From NCBI GenBank assembly GCA_037367405.1, contig JAZKJV010000600.1:1674001-1738000 (forward strand): 64,000 nucleotides of DNA. Direction: 5' to 3'. This DNA is from Ottelia alismoides. Lineage: Eukaryota > Streptophyta > Magnoliopsida > Alismatales > Hydrocharitaceae. A program made the translations under genes and the position numbers. Of this stretch, positions 46,590 through 57,621 are shown one piece after another. Numbering within the stretch: position 1 is the stretch's first letter; each line of letters opens with the position of its first letter. Below the pieces are notes generated by a model. The model made no database searches. It saw nothing but the letters and a program-made list of their open reading frames with translations, and was not told the DNA's origin.

Positions 46590-47050
46590 CACTGTTGTAA
46601 AAGTCGACCGACTTGACTAACTAGTCAGTCCGACTAGTCGAGTCGGTAGGGTAGCCGACTCGATTAAGCCTAGTCGGCCATTAGTCGGTCAACCCGACTA
46701 ATCGGGCTGACTAATCGTCCTAGTCGGTCGACTACTTGGCCGATTTTTACATAGAACTTTTTTACTTTTAATATTTTTTGCTTTTTTTAAAAGCAAACTT
46801 ATTCTAGTATACTTAATGTTATATTTAAAGTCAACTGCTTCTTTTGTTTCATTATTATAGTATAGAAAATGTACAAATCTACGCAAATATATAAGAATAT
46901 ATGTATAAAAATAATTTATATATTTAAATTAATTTAAAAATTCAAAATCGACTAATGTCCGACTAAATTTGATTAGTTGCCCAACTGCCGATTAATCCTT
47001 AGTCAGTGACCCCACTGACTGAGTACCGACTACCGAATTCTGCAACCTTG
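46590..47050 (-). mobile_element. 461-bp hAT-type MITE with exact 8-bp TSD
   Basis: The left end is CACTGTTGTAAAAGTCG; the right end on the complement is CAAGGTTGCAGAATTCGG. The exact duplication GAAGCAAT occurs at 46582-46589 and 47051-47058. The complement is collinear with the MITE at 27504-27966 (TCGGTA, GGGGTCACTGA, TACATATATTCTTATAT), so it is the same family. No coding capacity. Confidence 0.92.
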
Positions 47051-47220
47051 GAAGCAATAAAGGTTAGTAATTACATATAACATAATGCAATTAGGATATG
47101 TTCGTATTTGTTTGTCAAATATTTGTACCAAATAGTTAATATCCCTTTCGTATTCGTATCCCTATTTTGAGGATATGCTTTATCAATTTGCTCGTTTATA
47201 TGATATAAATATTTGTAGAT

Positions 47221-47363
47221 TGTTGAGATTATTATATATCTTTGGTGTTATTTTTCTATTTCATTTCTTCTTGTACTTCTTGTGCTATATATTCAAGGGC
47301 TTTTCTCCTATATAAGAGAGCACATGGGTTGTATGAATATCAAGCAATTCATTTTTTCCAACA
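47221..47363 (+). repeat. copia-4 5' LTR
   Basis: A 143-bp LTR, TGTTGAGATT to TTTTTTCCAACA, with a CCTATATAAGAGAGC box. The 3' partner at 57184-57318 is closely similar. Confidence 0.9.
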
Positions 47364-47375
47364 TGATATCGGAGC
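47364..47375 (+). promoter_or_regulatory. copia-4 primer-binding site
   Basis: TGATATCGGAGC, two changes from the initiator-Met tRNA complement, abutting the LTR. Confidence 0.8.
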
Positions 47376-47593
47376 AATAGTCCTATACTGAGGTTCCTGT
47401 ACAATCCCACCCTAAAAACCAACCCTACATACCCCCCTCCGCACCGCCAGCCAACCCATGCGAGCAGAGACCCATGCGTGGCACCACCCTCTCGCACCGA
47501 CAACACCTCACGTCGCCCAACCCTCCCGCGGTACCCTGCGCCTCGCGCCTCGTGCCTTGCGCCATGTGCCCCGCACCCTGCGCACCGTAACTT

Positions 47594-47662
47594 GGTGCAT
47601 CTGCATGCACTTGCATGCATCCTGCGTGCATCTTATGTGCATCTACATGCATCTATGTGCAC
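47594..47662 (+). repeat. GTGCATC/ATGCATC tandem words in the copia-4 leader
   Basis: Reiterated TGCATC(T)-type units within an otherwise C-rich leader between PBS and gag. Confidence 0.7.
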
Positions 47663-47706
47663 CGCTACCCTAGCCTACAACAACAAGAGATGAGGATGGT
47701 TGTATG

Positions 47707-48345
47707 TAGGGGTGTCTATCGAGTTCAACGAGCCGAGCTGGCCTCAACTCGGACTCGAACTCGATAAAAAACCTAAGATTCGAACTCAGGCTCGATAAGG
47801 GTCGAGCCCTAGATCACCAACTCGAACTCGAACTCGTCGAGTTCGAGTTGACTCACGAGCCTCTTATCGAGCCACGAGTTTCTGAGCTGGCTCATGAGCC
47901 TCAAAATGAGCTGCCTCATGAACCTTTTATCGAGTCATGAGTTTCTGAGCTGACTCATGAGTCTCAAAATGAGCAGGCTCATGAACCTCTTAACGAGTCA
48001 TTGTTCTATTTTATACATTAATTTATGCAAATGACATTTATAATTTTGATTTTTTATACTCTTTTCTGTAGCTTTTTGGGCAAGAAAAATGTTAACGTCT
48101 ATTTTATATCAAACTCAATGTGGAAGTTTTGGTATATATGCTTTTAATTTTTTTATTAAAATGGGGAACGAGTTATCGAGTCGAGTTTCCGAGTTGAACA
48201 ATGCCCAACTCGGACTCGATAAGCTAACGAGCCATAAAACCCAACTTGGGCTCGGACTCGTTAAGGTTTCGAGTCCGACTCACGAGCTCTTAACGAGCCG
48301 AGCCCGAGTTGAGCTCATCGAGCTCGAGCTTTCCTGACAGCCCTA
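47707..48345 (+). mobile_element. 639-bp hAT-type MITE in the copia-4 leader, exact 8-bp TSD
   Basis: Ends TAGGGGTGTC and, on the complement, TAGGGCTGTC. The exact duplication GTTGTATG is at 47699-47706 and 48346-48353. Both halves are packed with CGAGTTCGAG/ACTCGAACTCG/GAGCTCGAG words, and the centre is AT-rich. No transposase. Confidence 0.92.
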
Positions 48346-48449
48346 GTTGTATGAGTCTACAGATACAACTAATCCTCTATGCGTGATTATGTAGACTCAT
48401 TCAGAGTAGTCTACTCAGTTTTGTTCCAGATCTCGGCGTTCTTGCTACC

Positions 48450-49290
48450 ATGTCAGAGAACATGGGTGATGTTTTTTCATCGTCCGGTATCTTCAAGGGC
48501 CCGACTCCCATCGTAAAGATGGATGTGACCAACTACGAGTTGTGGTCCATGCAGTTCCACACCCTGATGCAGTGCCATAATAAGGATCACATTCTGACGG
48601 ATCCAGAACCGGAGGACAAAATTGGGGCTAATGCTTTTTGGAAGCAAGATGATGTCTATGCTCGCATTTGGCCTTCCGGGATGCTCACCACTGATATTGC
48701 TAATGATATTGTCAATCAACCCATAGCAAAGGCTATGTGGGACATCTTAGCAGAAACATGTGGGCATGCAAAGAATGAGGGCAAAATCCTACAGTTGCAG
48801 TTTGATATTTTTTCGACCGAGCAGAATGGTTGACCTCTTCATGCACACTTCTCGCATCTTAAGGGCATGTTTGAGCATCTACATAGCTTCATGCCTATTA
48901 CTACTAGCACTGAGTAACAACATGCATATCGGAATGCTACTATGACAGGAGTATTTTTGTCATCTCTTGACTCTGAGTACGATGCAACACGTACTCAGCT
49001 ACTTACTGGAGAGAAGATACCTCCAATAGGGGAGGTTTACAAGAGGCTGGGCAGAATTACTACTTCATCTACTTTTATGGCCCCGACTTCTTCTGTCATG
49101 GCAGTTCCTCGCGGTAGAGGGGATACTTCACAGTTTTGAGATCGAGGACCACATGGTCGAGGAGGAGGACGTCAGCGTGGCCCTTGTTCACATTACCACC
49201 GTCCAGGTCATTCTGAGGATACATGCTATTAGAAGCATGGCTATCTTGCGTCTGCCCGTGTAGCTGAGCATACTGAGCCTACTCCTACTT
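48450..49290 (+). pseudogene. copia-4 gag remnant
   Basis: MSENMGDVFSSSGIFKGPTP, then VKMDVTNYELWSMQFHTLMQ and AKAMWDILAETCGHAKNEGKI, homologous to copia-2 gag. Stops occur at about 48831 (after STEQNG) and 48915. The frame continues through SLDSEYDATRTQLLTGEKIPP. The zinc-knuckle region at about 49185-49235 is degraded (CSHYHRPGHSEDTCY-like). Confidence 0.85.
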
Positions 49291-49343
49291 CTGCTCTTGC
49301 TCATGATGCACGATTTGATGATATTCTTTCCAAGCAGAGAGAG

Positions 49344-50900
49344 ATGATGACTACTCCTACCACTTCGACTGCAGGATCTTCAGATGTTGCACACAATGCT
49401 AAAGCCTCCTCGAGTTCGTCAGGTATTGCTTTTGCACTTACTAGTTGTAGCAATTCATATTTGTCCGATTGGATCATGGACTCTGGAGCATCTCATCACA
49501 TATGTGGAGATCGAGCACAGTTTACTTCCTACAGGTCTATTCCTCTTGGTAGATCAATTGTGATTGCTAATGGGGATCATCGACCCATTGTTGGTCAAGG
49601 GGAGATTGTTCTAGCTCCCTCGATGTGTCTGCAGAGTGTTTTACATGCTCCAGCATTTCAGATGAATCTTTTGTCTATTAGCCAGATTACAAAAGATTTA
49701 CATTGTTGTGCCATATTTGATACATCCTCTCTTGTGTTTTAGGACATACTCACGGGCAGGGTGATTGGATATGGTCGTGAACAGAGAGGGCTTTACAGAC
49801 TTGTTCAACCTCCATGTGCTGGTGTTGCCACTATCCTTCTGGATATGTTTCTCCTTTCATGTGGCATCTTAGATTTGGGCACCTTCTCTGCAAAAGTTGC
49901 AAATTCTGGGCTCCTTGATGTTGTAACGGGTTCTCTTTTATGGAATTTACTAACACGGTATCTCCCAACTTGGGAGAGTATCCGCTTTGCTTTTTCAAAA
50001 AAAAAAATTCTCCCACAGATCTCTACTCGTACTATCTTGGAGTGTGAGGTGTGTCAGCCTGGGAAGCACCATCGTTCCTCTTTTTCGAGTCGTCAGAGTC
50101 GGTACAGTAGTCATTTGTTTGAGTTGCTTCATTCTGACATATGGGGTCCTAGTCGTGTTTCAGATCATTAAAGACATCGGTTCTATATGGTTGCTGTGGA
50201 TGATTTCTCTAGATTATCTTGGATTTTTCTGTTAAAGAATAAATCTGAAGCTGGTCCCACTATTAAAATTTTTCTTATTGAAATAAAGAACATTTTTTGT
50301 GCTAATGTGAAATTTATTCGCACTGACAATGCCTTGGAGTTTTCTACTTTACATTTATTTGCCTTTCTCAATTCCATTGGTGTTGTCAGCAAACTCGTGT
50401 ACTTACACTTCCCAACAGAATGTCATTGCTGAACGCAAACGCCGTCAATCTTTTGGATGTCACGAGGACTTAGGACTCTTTTGATTCAGAGTCAAGCTCC
50501 TCATTCGTTTTGGGGTGATGCGATTATCATTGCCTGTTACTCAGTAAACCGCATGCTGTCTACTATCATTGGAGAAAAAGTTCCTTTCTTGATTGCATTT
50601 CTCGAGGACTTATTCCCCCTTACTCCCAGAGTATTTGGGTCTGTGGCTTTTGTCTACAATTTTACTCCAGGTCGTGACAAGCTCTCTCCTAGAGTTAATG
50701 TATGTTCGTTGGTTATTCTCGTACCCAAAAGGGTATAGATGTTTTGATCCCGTTAGGAGAAAATACTATGTTAGTACTAATGTGACATTTTTTGAGTCTA
50801 TTATGTATTTTTCTCCAACAGGTGACAGGTTGTCGAATGCTGACTCCAGTGAGAATATTTTTGTTCTTCACCTCCGTTAGTTTCACTATCATCTCCCCAT
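49344..50900 (+). pseudogene. copia-4 protease and integrase remnant
   Basis: The protease active site WIMDSGASHHICGD is in the frame 49344-49742. A stop interrupts before DILTGRVIGYGREQRGLYRL (pre-integrase). The zinc-binding end ECEVCQPGKHHRSSF and HSDIWGPSRVSDH are followed by a stop. Then come the core pieces FYMVAVDDFSRLSWIFLLKNKSEA and FIRTDNALEFS, and APHSFWGDAIIIACYSVNRM near 50490-50550. Multiple stops and shifts are present. Confidence 0.87.
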
Positions 50901-51012
50901 GTTGAGTCCCAGTCACCTCCACCTCAACTGCCTCCACTACCTCCATCTCCATCTACCTTGACACAGTTCCTACCTCGGTTTTACATTCATCGGTCTTCTA
51001 CTCGCCCCTCTG

Positions 51013-51679
51013 CAATGTTCATGAAATCAGATGTACGGACTGCATATGCGGCCGCATATGCCTGTGCGGCATGTAGACTACACTGATTTCACATATGCCC
51101 CGCATACTGCTCCAGCATCTCCAACTTTTCAATCTTCTCATTTAAGTCCTTAATTATGTAGCTCCGCCTCTTCCTTAATTCAATTGTAAGAATATGACAT
51201 GCATTTGTATATAATTGCAACACATTATTCCATTTTGTATATGCAATGTTTTGTGTTTTCTCACATATTGTTTTCATGAGTATATGTAATGTATGTTTTC
51301 ACGAGTATATGCGATGTATTGTCGAATATTTTTATTATATGTGCCGATTGAGGTTTCGCTCATGTAATGCATGTATGTATATTGAAGTTTTGTTATTACG
51401 AATCATCTAATATGTGAAGTTTTAATGGTACATTTTTTTGTAATTAAATATGTGGCAATTAAAAAGCATATACACACCCACCTAACATGAACCATTTTTC
51501 TTAGATCTTTTTTAACTCCATTTAGATACATAAATTCAGTGGTAATGTTATTCATAGATATTTCTTTATTTAGAAAACCACATAGAACCGCATATACCCT
51601 ACATATGCCCCTGCATACTGCTTATTCAGTATTCGGTGATCTGTCCGAACACATATGCATACCGCTTTCCTGAACCTTT
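51013..51679 (+). mobile_element. 667-bp hAT-type MITE in copia-4, exact 8-bp TSD
   Basis: The left end CAATGTTCATGAAATCAG and right end CTTTCCTGAACCTTT are imperfect inverted repeats related to the CAAGGTTCAGAAA end of the hAT at 52691. The exact duplication CCCCTCTG is at 51005-51012 and 51680-51687. Its excision rejoins the copia frame TRPS-VSTPSPSSS. It is rich in GCATATGC/GCGGCCGC words and is a sibling of 2175-2853. Confidence 0.93.
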
Positions 51680-53052
51680 CCCCTCTGTTTCCACGCCTTC
51701 GCCGTCATCTAGCACGCCCCAGATTTGTGATGAACACATTGTTTCTACTGATGGCACTGGTTCTATGCTTGATCCACATGATAATACACAGGAAGTGCTG
51801 GTACCAGAGAACAGAGAGGCTGATGACCTTGATATACCTATTGCCTTGAGGAAATCGCATCACAACTATGCGACATATTCTCTTGCTGCACATGTTTCCT
51901 TGGACCATCTTTCAGATGAGTACAAGAGGTTTATTATGGGCCTCTCAGCTGTTACTATTCCGCGTACATATCATGAGGCCATACAGGATAGCAGTTGGCG
52001 CCTTGTCATGGAGGAGGAGATGGCCGCTTTGCAATCTCGTGGTACTTGGAGTGTTGTTTCTACTCATCCAGGTGCATCAGTTGTAGGGGTGCACATGGAT
52101 CTTTACGGTGAAGCACCACACTGATGATAGTGTAGATTGCTAAGGCAAGGCTTGTAGCGCGTGGATTCACCCAGACTTATGGGGTGGATTATCATGATAC
52201 CTTCTCTCCAGTAGCCAGACACTTGACATTGAGCATTCTCTTATCAGTTGTTTCACGTGAATGGTCCTCTTTACCAGCTTGATGTGAAGCATGCGTTTCT
52301 ATATGGTGATTTACAGGAGGAAGTTTATATGTAGCAACCACCAGGGTTTGCTGTTGAGGGGGAGTCTCAGAAGGTGTGTAGGCTCCACAAGGCAATTTAC
52401 GGCCTGAAGCAGAGTTCGAGAGCTTGGTACCAGAAGCTTTCAGAGTTAATAGAGCATCAGGGATTTGCTCGGTCTACTACGGATCACTCCCTTTTTATTC
52501 AGAGGACACAAAGATGTACAATTGTTATTCTTGTCTATGTTGATGATATTATTGTCACTAGTGATGATGAGCAAGGCATTCATGCAACTAAGGAGTTCCT
52601 AGGTCAGCAGTTTGTGACCAAGGATCTTGGCAATCTCAGATACTTCCTTGGATCAGAATTCGCTAGGAATCAGCATGGTCTTGTGATGACCAAGGTTCAG
52701 AAAGTCGGTATGCGGTATTCGTTCGGTCAGGCGGTCTGAAGCGAGTAAGCGGGCAGGCGGAAGTATATGCGGAAGTATATGCGGACTATGCGGTTTCTAT
52801 TATTTAAATTAAAAAAAATGAACAATATAACAAAAAATTCAAATACTAGATAATTTATATTTAAAATAAATAAAATGTAAGTATTTTAATGTGAAGATTT
52901 TCAACCCAAGGTCGAAAGCATTTCCAAAGTTGTCTATTTTGATTTAAAAGTGGATCATAAGATTCACAACAAAATATCTATGAATGACAGCTCAAAAAAG
53001 GTTCATAACAGCTCAAAAGAGGTTCATAGTTCATACAAAAATAATCAAACTC

Positions 53053-55349
53053 CTAATCTAAATCGTCAAAAACAACAGGAGGAATTTCATCATCGCTGTC
53101 AGTGTCTGAATCCGTGATAAAATCTTCTTCCTCCGCCACAGTCGGTAATGCATCCATGTTCCTTTGGCTCCTCCTATGCTGCACCAACTCATCTGCTCCA
53201 CTTGCCTCGGCCACCAAGCTCCAAGTTAGTCCTGAGCCTTGGAACACCTCTTCTTCACCATCCTCTGGTCCGATCCACTCGTCCACATGTGCCCTATCCT
53301 TGGAAATAAATGGGTCTCTTCCTTGTTGCGACTGTCGCTCTTTCAGCTTTGAGTTGAATTTCACAAAAACCAAGTCATTCAATCTCTTGGTTTCAAGTTT
53401 ATTCCTCTTTTTAGTGTGGATCTGCAACGAAAGTATTTACTCAAAATGTCAGTCATTCAATTTTGGTAATCAATAATCATATATCACAAATGTGGGTGTA
53501 CCGCTGCGAAAGAGCTCCAATTCCTCTCACATCCAGAAGAAGAGGATGTTAGCTTTAATATCTTCAACGCCATTGCCTTCATGTATGGTGTCTCACCACC
53601 ATATAACGACCACCAGTTAGCTACAAGAAAACTTAGGAAGTCAACTTCTTAGTCCTTACATTCTTAAAATATGTATATAATGTAACTACCTGGATCGAAC
53701 GCATCCTCGACGGATCTCTGCTTGATTGCTAATGGTTTTCCGAATGGACCATCTCCATTTTTATACAGAACCATTTCTTTTGTTGTGATGACATCTTGAA
53801 CATCCAAATCAGGGTAAAATATCTCCAAGCAGTACAAAAAACCACCTATGACAAAGCTATCTTCTGAGATGGCTTTATCATCCTTGTAAAAATGATAGGG
53901 GTTGAGATAGTAAGCTGCAAGGTGAAGAGAACTATCTAATCTCCCTTTTGACTTGGAATCAATGGCATCTATGTAGGGCTTATATGAATGCTCATTGTCT
54001 TTAAAAAGACTCTTTATCTCCTTCTTCGCATCTTCAAGCCCTCCATAAACGAAGCTCAATGATGGTCTCCGATCCCCATCAACAATACGCAAGAGACGGA
54101 CGAGTGGGGAAAAGACCTTCAAGGTCAAGGAAACTTGGCTCCAAAAAGATGTACTAAGAACAATTGATCCAACCACTTCACCTTTCCTTGTCTTGGACCA
54201 CTTGCATTGTCTCCATTCATCAGAAGAAAACATCAATCTCAGCTTTTCTTTCTTTTCGAAGACACTTTGTAGCGTGAGAAAACACGTGGCAAATCTTGTT
54301 TGCCCTGGTATGACTATCTCTCCCTTTTGGGTAAAATGCCGCATCAAGCTGAGTGTCTTTGCATGGCTATAGATGAAAATAGTGAGTGTTCTGGCCTTTG
54401 CTATGCAATTTTTAACCTTCGGCTCTTTGCCAAACTCATCAAGTATGAGATCTAAGCAGTGAGCAGCGCAAGATGACCAAAATATCTTTGGATATTTGGT
54501 CTTGAGGAGCCTCCCAGCTGCCATGTTAGCAGATGCATTATCAGTCACGACTTGCAAAACATTATCTACGCCAACTTCCTTGATGCAATCCTCCACCAAA
54601 GCAGATATATATTCAGCGGTATGTGCATCAGCTGATGCGTCCACGGACTTCAGAAAACATGTGCCCAAGCTACTGTTAACGCACAAATTCATGATGCTTC
54701 TTCCCCTCATGTCGGTCCATGCATCTGTCATGATGGAACATCCACTTTTTTTCCATGCATCCTTGTGACTTTTCAAAAACTCCTTTGTTTCTTCCACTTC
54801 ATCTTTTAACAAAGGCTCTGCAATTTCATAATAAGATGGGGACTTGTACCCACTTCCGTATTGGCCAATTGCTTCACACATGCGTATGAAGGAGCTCTTT
54901 GTCGCCACGTTGAAAGGAATATCACAGTCATAGAAGAATTTGGCCACATATTTGTTGACACGTGCGCGTTCTTCCTTTGCTAGTGTTTCCTTTATAACAC
55001 TTTGGCGCATTGGCATTGACGCAATATCATCATCAGATGATCGTGGTCTTTTTCCAAGCCTGTAGATGATCGTGGTCTTTTTCTTCTTCACGATTCCCTC
55101 AATGTAATCACGTATCTCCTTCTGCACTTCATCGTTAGCCTTTGGACATGCTTTGCAATTCCCCTTGATGTGTCCAAGGTGTTGTTTCATTCGATTAATT
55201 CCTCCTTTCAAGACCTTGCCACACAAGCGACATGTCACAGAATTCGGATCGGTCTTCTCCATGAGATAAGCATATTTCCATCCCGAATCGGTAGACCCAG
55301 GTGGAGTAAAAAGCACATGTTCCTCAACATGTGTTGGTTCCGAATCCAT
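53053..55349 (-). CDS. hAT transposase (BED finger, DUF659, dimerisation domain), apparently intact, 3 exons
   Basis: This enzyme would bind the element ends and cut and paste it. Exons on the minus strand are 55349-53690, 53620-53502 and 53421-53053, with GT-AG introns of 69 and 80 bases. Joined they give 715 codons without a stop. The start MDSEPTHVEEHVLF lies at 55349. A BED-type finger is at about residues 25-65 (W-Y, CRLCGKVLKGGINRMKQHL). DUF659 follows with NVATKSSFIRMCEAIGQYGSGYKSP-type sequence, then catalytic-core motifs MTDAWTD, LQVVTDNASAN and SSCAAHCLDLIL, and later RIVDGDRRPS. The dimerisation domain has NWWSLYGG, SGCERNWSSFA and KRNKLETKRLNDLVFVKFN. An acidic tail (DSDTDSDDE) ends it. 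I infer activity is possible because frame, splice sites, TIRs and TSD are all preserved. Confidence 0.9.
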
Positions 55350-55779
55350 GATAACCTAAACACATGAAAAATATTAAAAAACCTATACAAAATAAAAGTT
55401 TTCATTAAGATTTTGGATATTTGAGAAAATCTACTAAACAAAGTTAGCCCCATAATCAAAATACATTGAGATTTGCAAGACTTCTGCTAAAATACAATCA
55501 AAGAGTAACCTGCTACTCGTAATCCATGTAAATTCACCCCAAATTGCAATCCTCTGATATGAAATTCTTGTTTAATTCAAAGTGATTAACCATGGAGTTA
55601 AAAAATGTCAAAATGGTACGAGCATGGACTGGTCAAAAGGCAAGCATTCCCAAATTCACCAATAGTGGCAACATATCAGGATTGTTCGTGGTGTGGCCTT
55701 GTTCCACATACATCAAATTGATTAGTACAATATTGAAACAAGGAGATTAATTTGAAAAAGGCACTTTTAACCGAACTGT

Positions 55780-56010
55780 TGCATAGTAGAGTATGCAAAG
55801 AGCCAATACATGATGGCATCAAAGTTGGAGGTGATACCTGCTGCTGGAGGCGGAGGAGCACGCACGAGGCGGAGGCGGAGGAGCACGCACGAGGTGTTGG
55901 AGAAGCTACTGGAGGCGCACGCACGAGGCGGAGGCGGAGGTGATACCTGCTGCTGGAGGCGGAGGAGCACGCACGAGGCGGAGGCGGAGGAGCACGCACG
56001 AGGTGATGGA
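55780..56010 (+). repeat. GGAGGCGGAGGAGCACGCACGAGG tandem units in the hAT 5' leader
   Basis: About four to five units of GAGGCGGAGG/AGCACGCACGAGG occur at about 55850-56006, including the doublet GATACCTGCTGCTGGAGGCGG at about 55830 and 55942. They lie in the upstream (5' on the minus strand) part of the hAT element, before the transposase ATG. Confidence 0.8.
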
Positions 56011-57183
56011 ACTTGGAGAACACCGGAGGGGGAGGGGCGCAGCCGCGCAGCAGGCCAGAGGCGGAGAGGCGGAGGGTTTAGGGCTATTCGATTTCGAGGA
56101 TCGTGAGGGGTTGGGGGAGAAAAGGAAGAGTCGATCGCGAGGGGTTGGGGGATCGGGTTTTAGGCGGAGGGTTTGAGGGTTAATCGGGTTCTGGCCTTTT
56201 TATCGGGTGAGAAGTTCTATCACATATGCGGCCGCATATGCGGCCGCATATGCGGATTAAGCGGACCGCGTAGGCGCTTTTAGCGCATAACAAGCGCACA
56301 GGACATATGCGGTTCGCTATATGTACCGCCTCCGCATATGCGGCCGCCTAGGCCGAATTTCTGAACCTTGGTGATGACCCAAAGGAAGTTTGTTACTGAT
56401 CTTCTATTAGAGACATGTATGATAGGGTGCAAGCCTGTTACTACTCCTATGGATCCAAGTATGAGATTATATGATGATGATAATGGGGAGATAGATAAGA
56501 GGATATACAAGGAGCTAGTTGGGAAGCTCATATATGCTACCATCACCAGGCCAGATATATGCTTTGTTGTTAGCAAGGTGAGTCAGTTCATGGAGCAGCC
56601 TAGGAAGGTGCATATGGATGCCATTCATAAGATTTTGAGATATCCGAAGTCTTCATCAGGTACTGGTCTTTTATTCAGCAGAGGCACATCTCTTACGCTA
56701 TAGCATGTGTATACGTAGATTATGCAGGATGCCCTAGGGACAGGAAGTCCACTTCTGGGTTTGCTATATTTGTTGGCAAATCACCCGTATCATGGAAAAG
56801 TAAGAAGCAAACAATAGTTGCTAGATCTAGCGCAGAGTCCGAATACAGGGCCATGGCTCGGGGATGCACAGAGATGATGTGGGTCAGGTTAGCTCTGACT
56901 GATCTTGCTATTGATGTACTTCTTCCTATGCAGCTTCTATGTGATAATCAAGCAACACTATTTATTGCAAATGATCATGCATTCCATGAACGTACAAAGC
57001 ATATAGAAGTGGATTGCCACTATACCAGAGACATGATTCAGAAGGGTCTCATATCTACCTCTCATGTTTCTACTGGAGATTAGATTGTTGATATATTCAC
57101 CAAAGCGCTTACTAGAGGCCCGTTCCAAAGATGCTGTTCCAAGCTGGGCATGATAGACATATATGCTCCAGTTTGAGGGGGAG

Positions 57184-57318
57184 TATTGAGATTATTATAT
57201 ATCTTTGGTGTTATTTTTCTACTTCATTTCTTCTTGTACTTCTCATGCTATTTACCCAAGAGCTTTTCTCCTATATAGGAGAGCCTAGGGGTCATATGAA
57301 TATCAAGCAATTTATTTT
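57184..57318 (+). repeat. copia-4 3' LTR
   Basis: Begins TATTGAGATT after the polypurine tract TTGAGGGGGAG and is collinear with 47221-47363 until CAAGCAATTTATTTTCT. The final CCAACA is lost or altered. Confidence 0.87.
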
Positions 57319-57621
57319 CTCTGTATTCGGATTTTAAAAATATAAGAATATAATAAAACCTATATTTGTACCCCTATCTGACAGTTTTCTTCCCAAATTT
57401 TGCATGATACTATTTTGGGGTGCACAACATCTTCCATTTACATTCACAACATCCTGGTTGGTATATGTGCAGTCAATTATGAGTATTGTTGGCGAGTGCA
57501 AATCTTATGGAGTCGTTTTCTTCCAAGTAGGGGGTGAAATGTATTCTTCCAACTCTTTGTAGGGTGTGAAATGTTGTATAGTTCCACCTCTCAGCTGACC
57601 CTTTCCATTATTAGATGGGTC

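Larger units (their letters stand above)
52691..56370 (-). mobile_element. 3,680-bp autonomous-type hAT transposon with exact TSD and intact transposase
   Basis: Terminal inverted repeats are CAAGGTTCAGAAA on the left and the exact complement TTTCTGAACCTTG on the right, extending with one mismatch through TCGG. The exact 8-bp duplication GTGATGAC is at 52683-52690 and 56371-56378. Subterminal regions hold GCATATGCGG/GCGGCCGC words as possible transposase-binding repeats. It contains one three-exon transposase gene on the minus strand. It sits in copia-4 reverse transcriptase, so it is younger than that element. Confidence 0.96.
51680..57170 (+). pseudogene. copia-4 reverse transcriptase and RNase H remnant, split by a hAT element
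   Basis: The reverse transcriptase entry is SSWRLVMEEEMAALQSRGTW (about 51990-52050). Then, after shifts, come [25 protein letters not shown] sequence, KAIYGLKQSSRAWYQKLSELI and the YVDD box at 52536-52547. The text breaks at GLVMT (52690) and resumes at 56371-56378 with VMTQRKFVTDLLLETCM. RNase H follows, with DRKSTSGFAIFVGKSPVSWK, ARSSAESEYRAMARGC, CDNQATLFIAN and RCCSKLGMIDIYAPV. The in-frame stop inside STGD*IVDIFTKAL is one of several lesions. Confidence 0.9.
47221..57318 (+). mobile_element. Ty1/copia element (copia-4) carrying three nested hAT-type insertions
   Basis: 5' LTR 47221-47363, PBS, C-rich leader, gag from 48450, protease, integrase, reverse transcriptase, RNase H to about 57175, polypurine tract and 3' LTR 57184-57318. 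Removing the insertions at 47707-48353, 51013-51687 and 52691-56378 (each with one TSD copy) rejoins the copia sequence exactly. The native element was therefore about 5.1 kb. The coding frame has many lesions. Confidence 0.92.

Noticed and set aside
49987..50235. Second ORF overlapping the copia-4 integrase
   Set aside because: Out-of-frame shadow of the integrase region.
55810..56176. Arg/Gly-rich ORFs near the hAT right end
   Set aside because: Produced by GGAGGCGGAGG tandem units in the hAT leader; no protein family.
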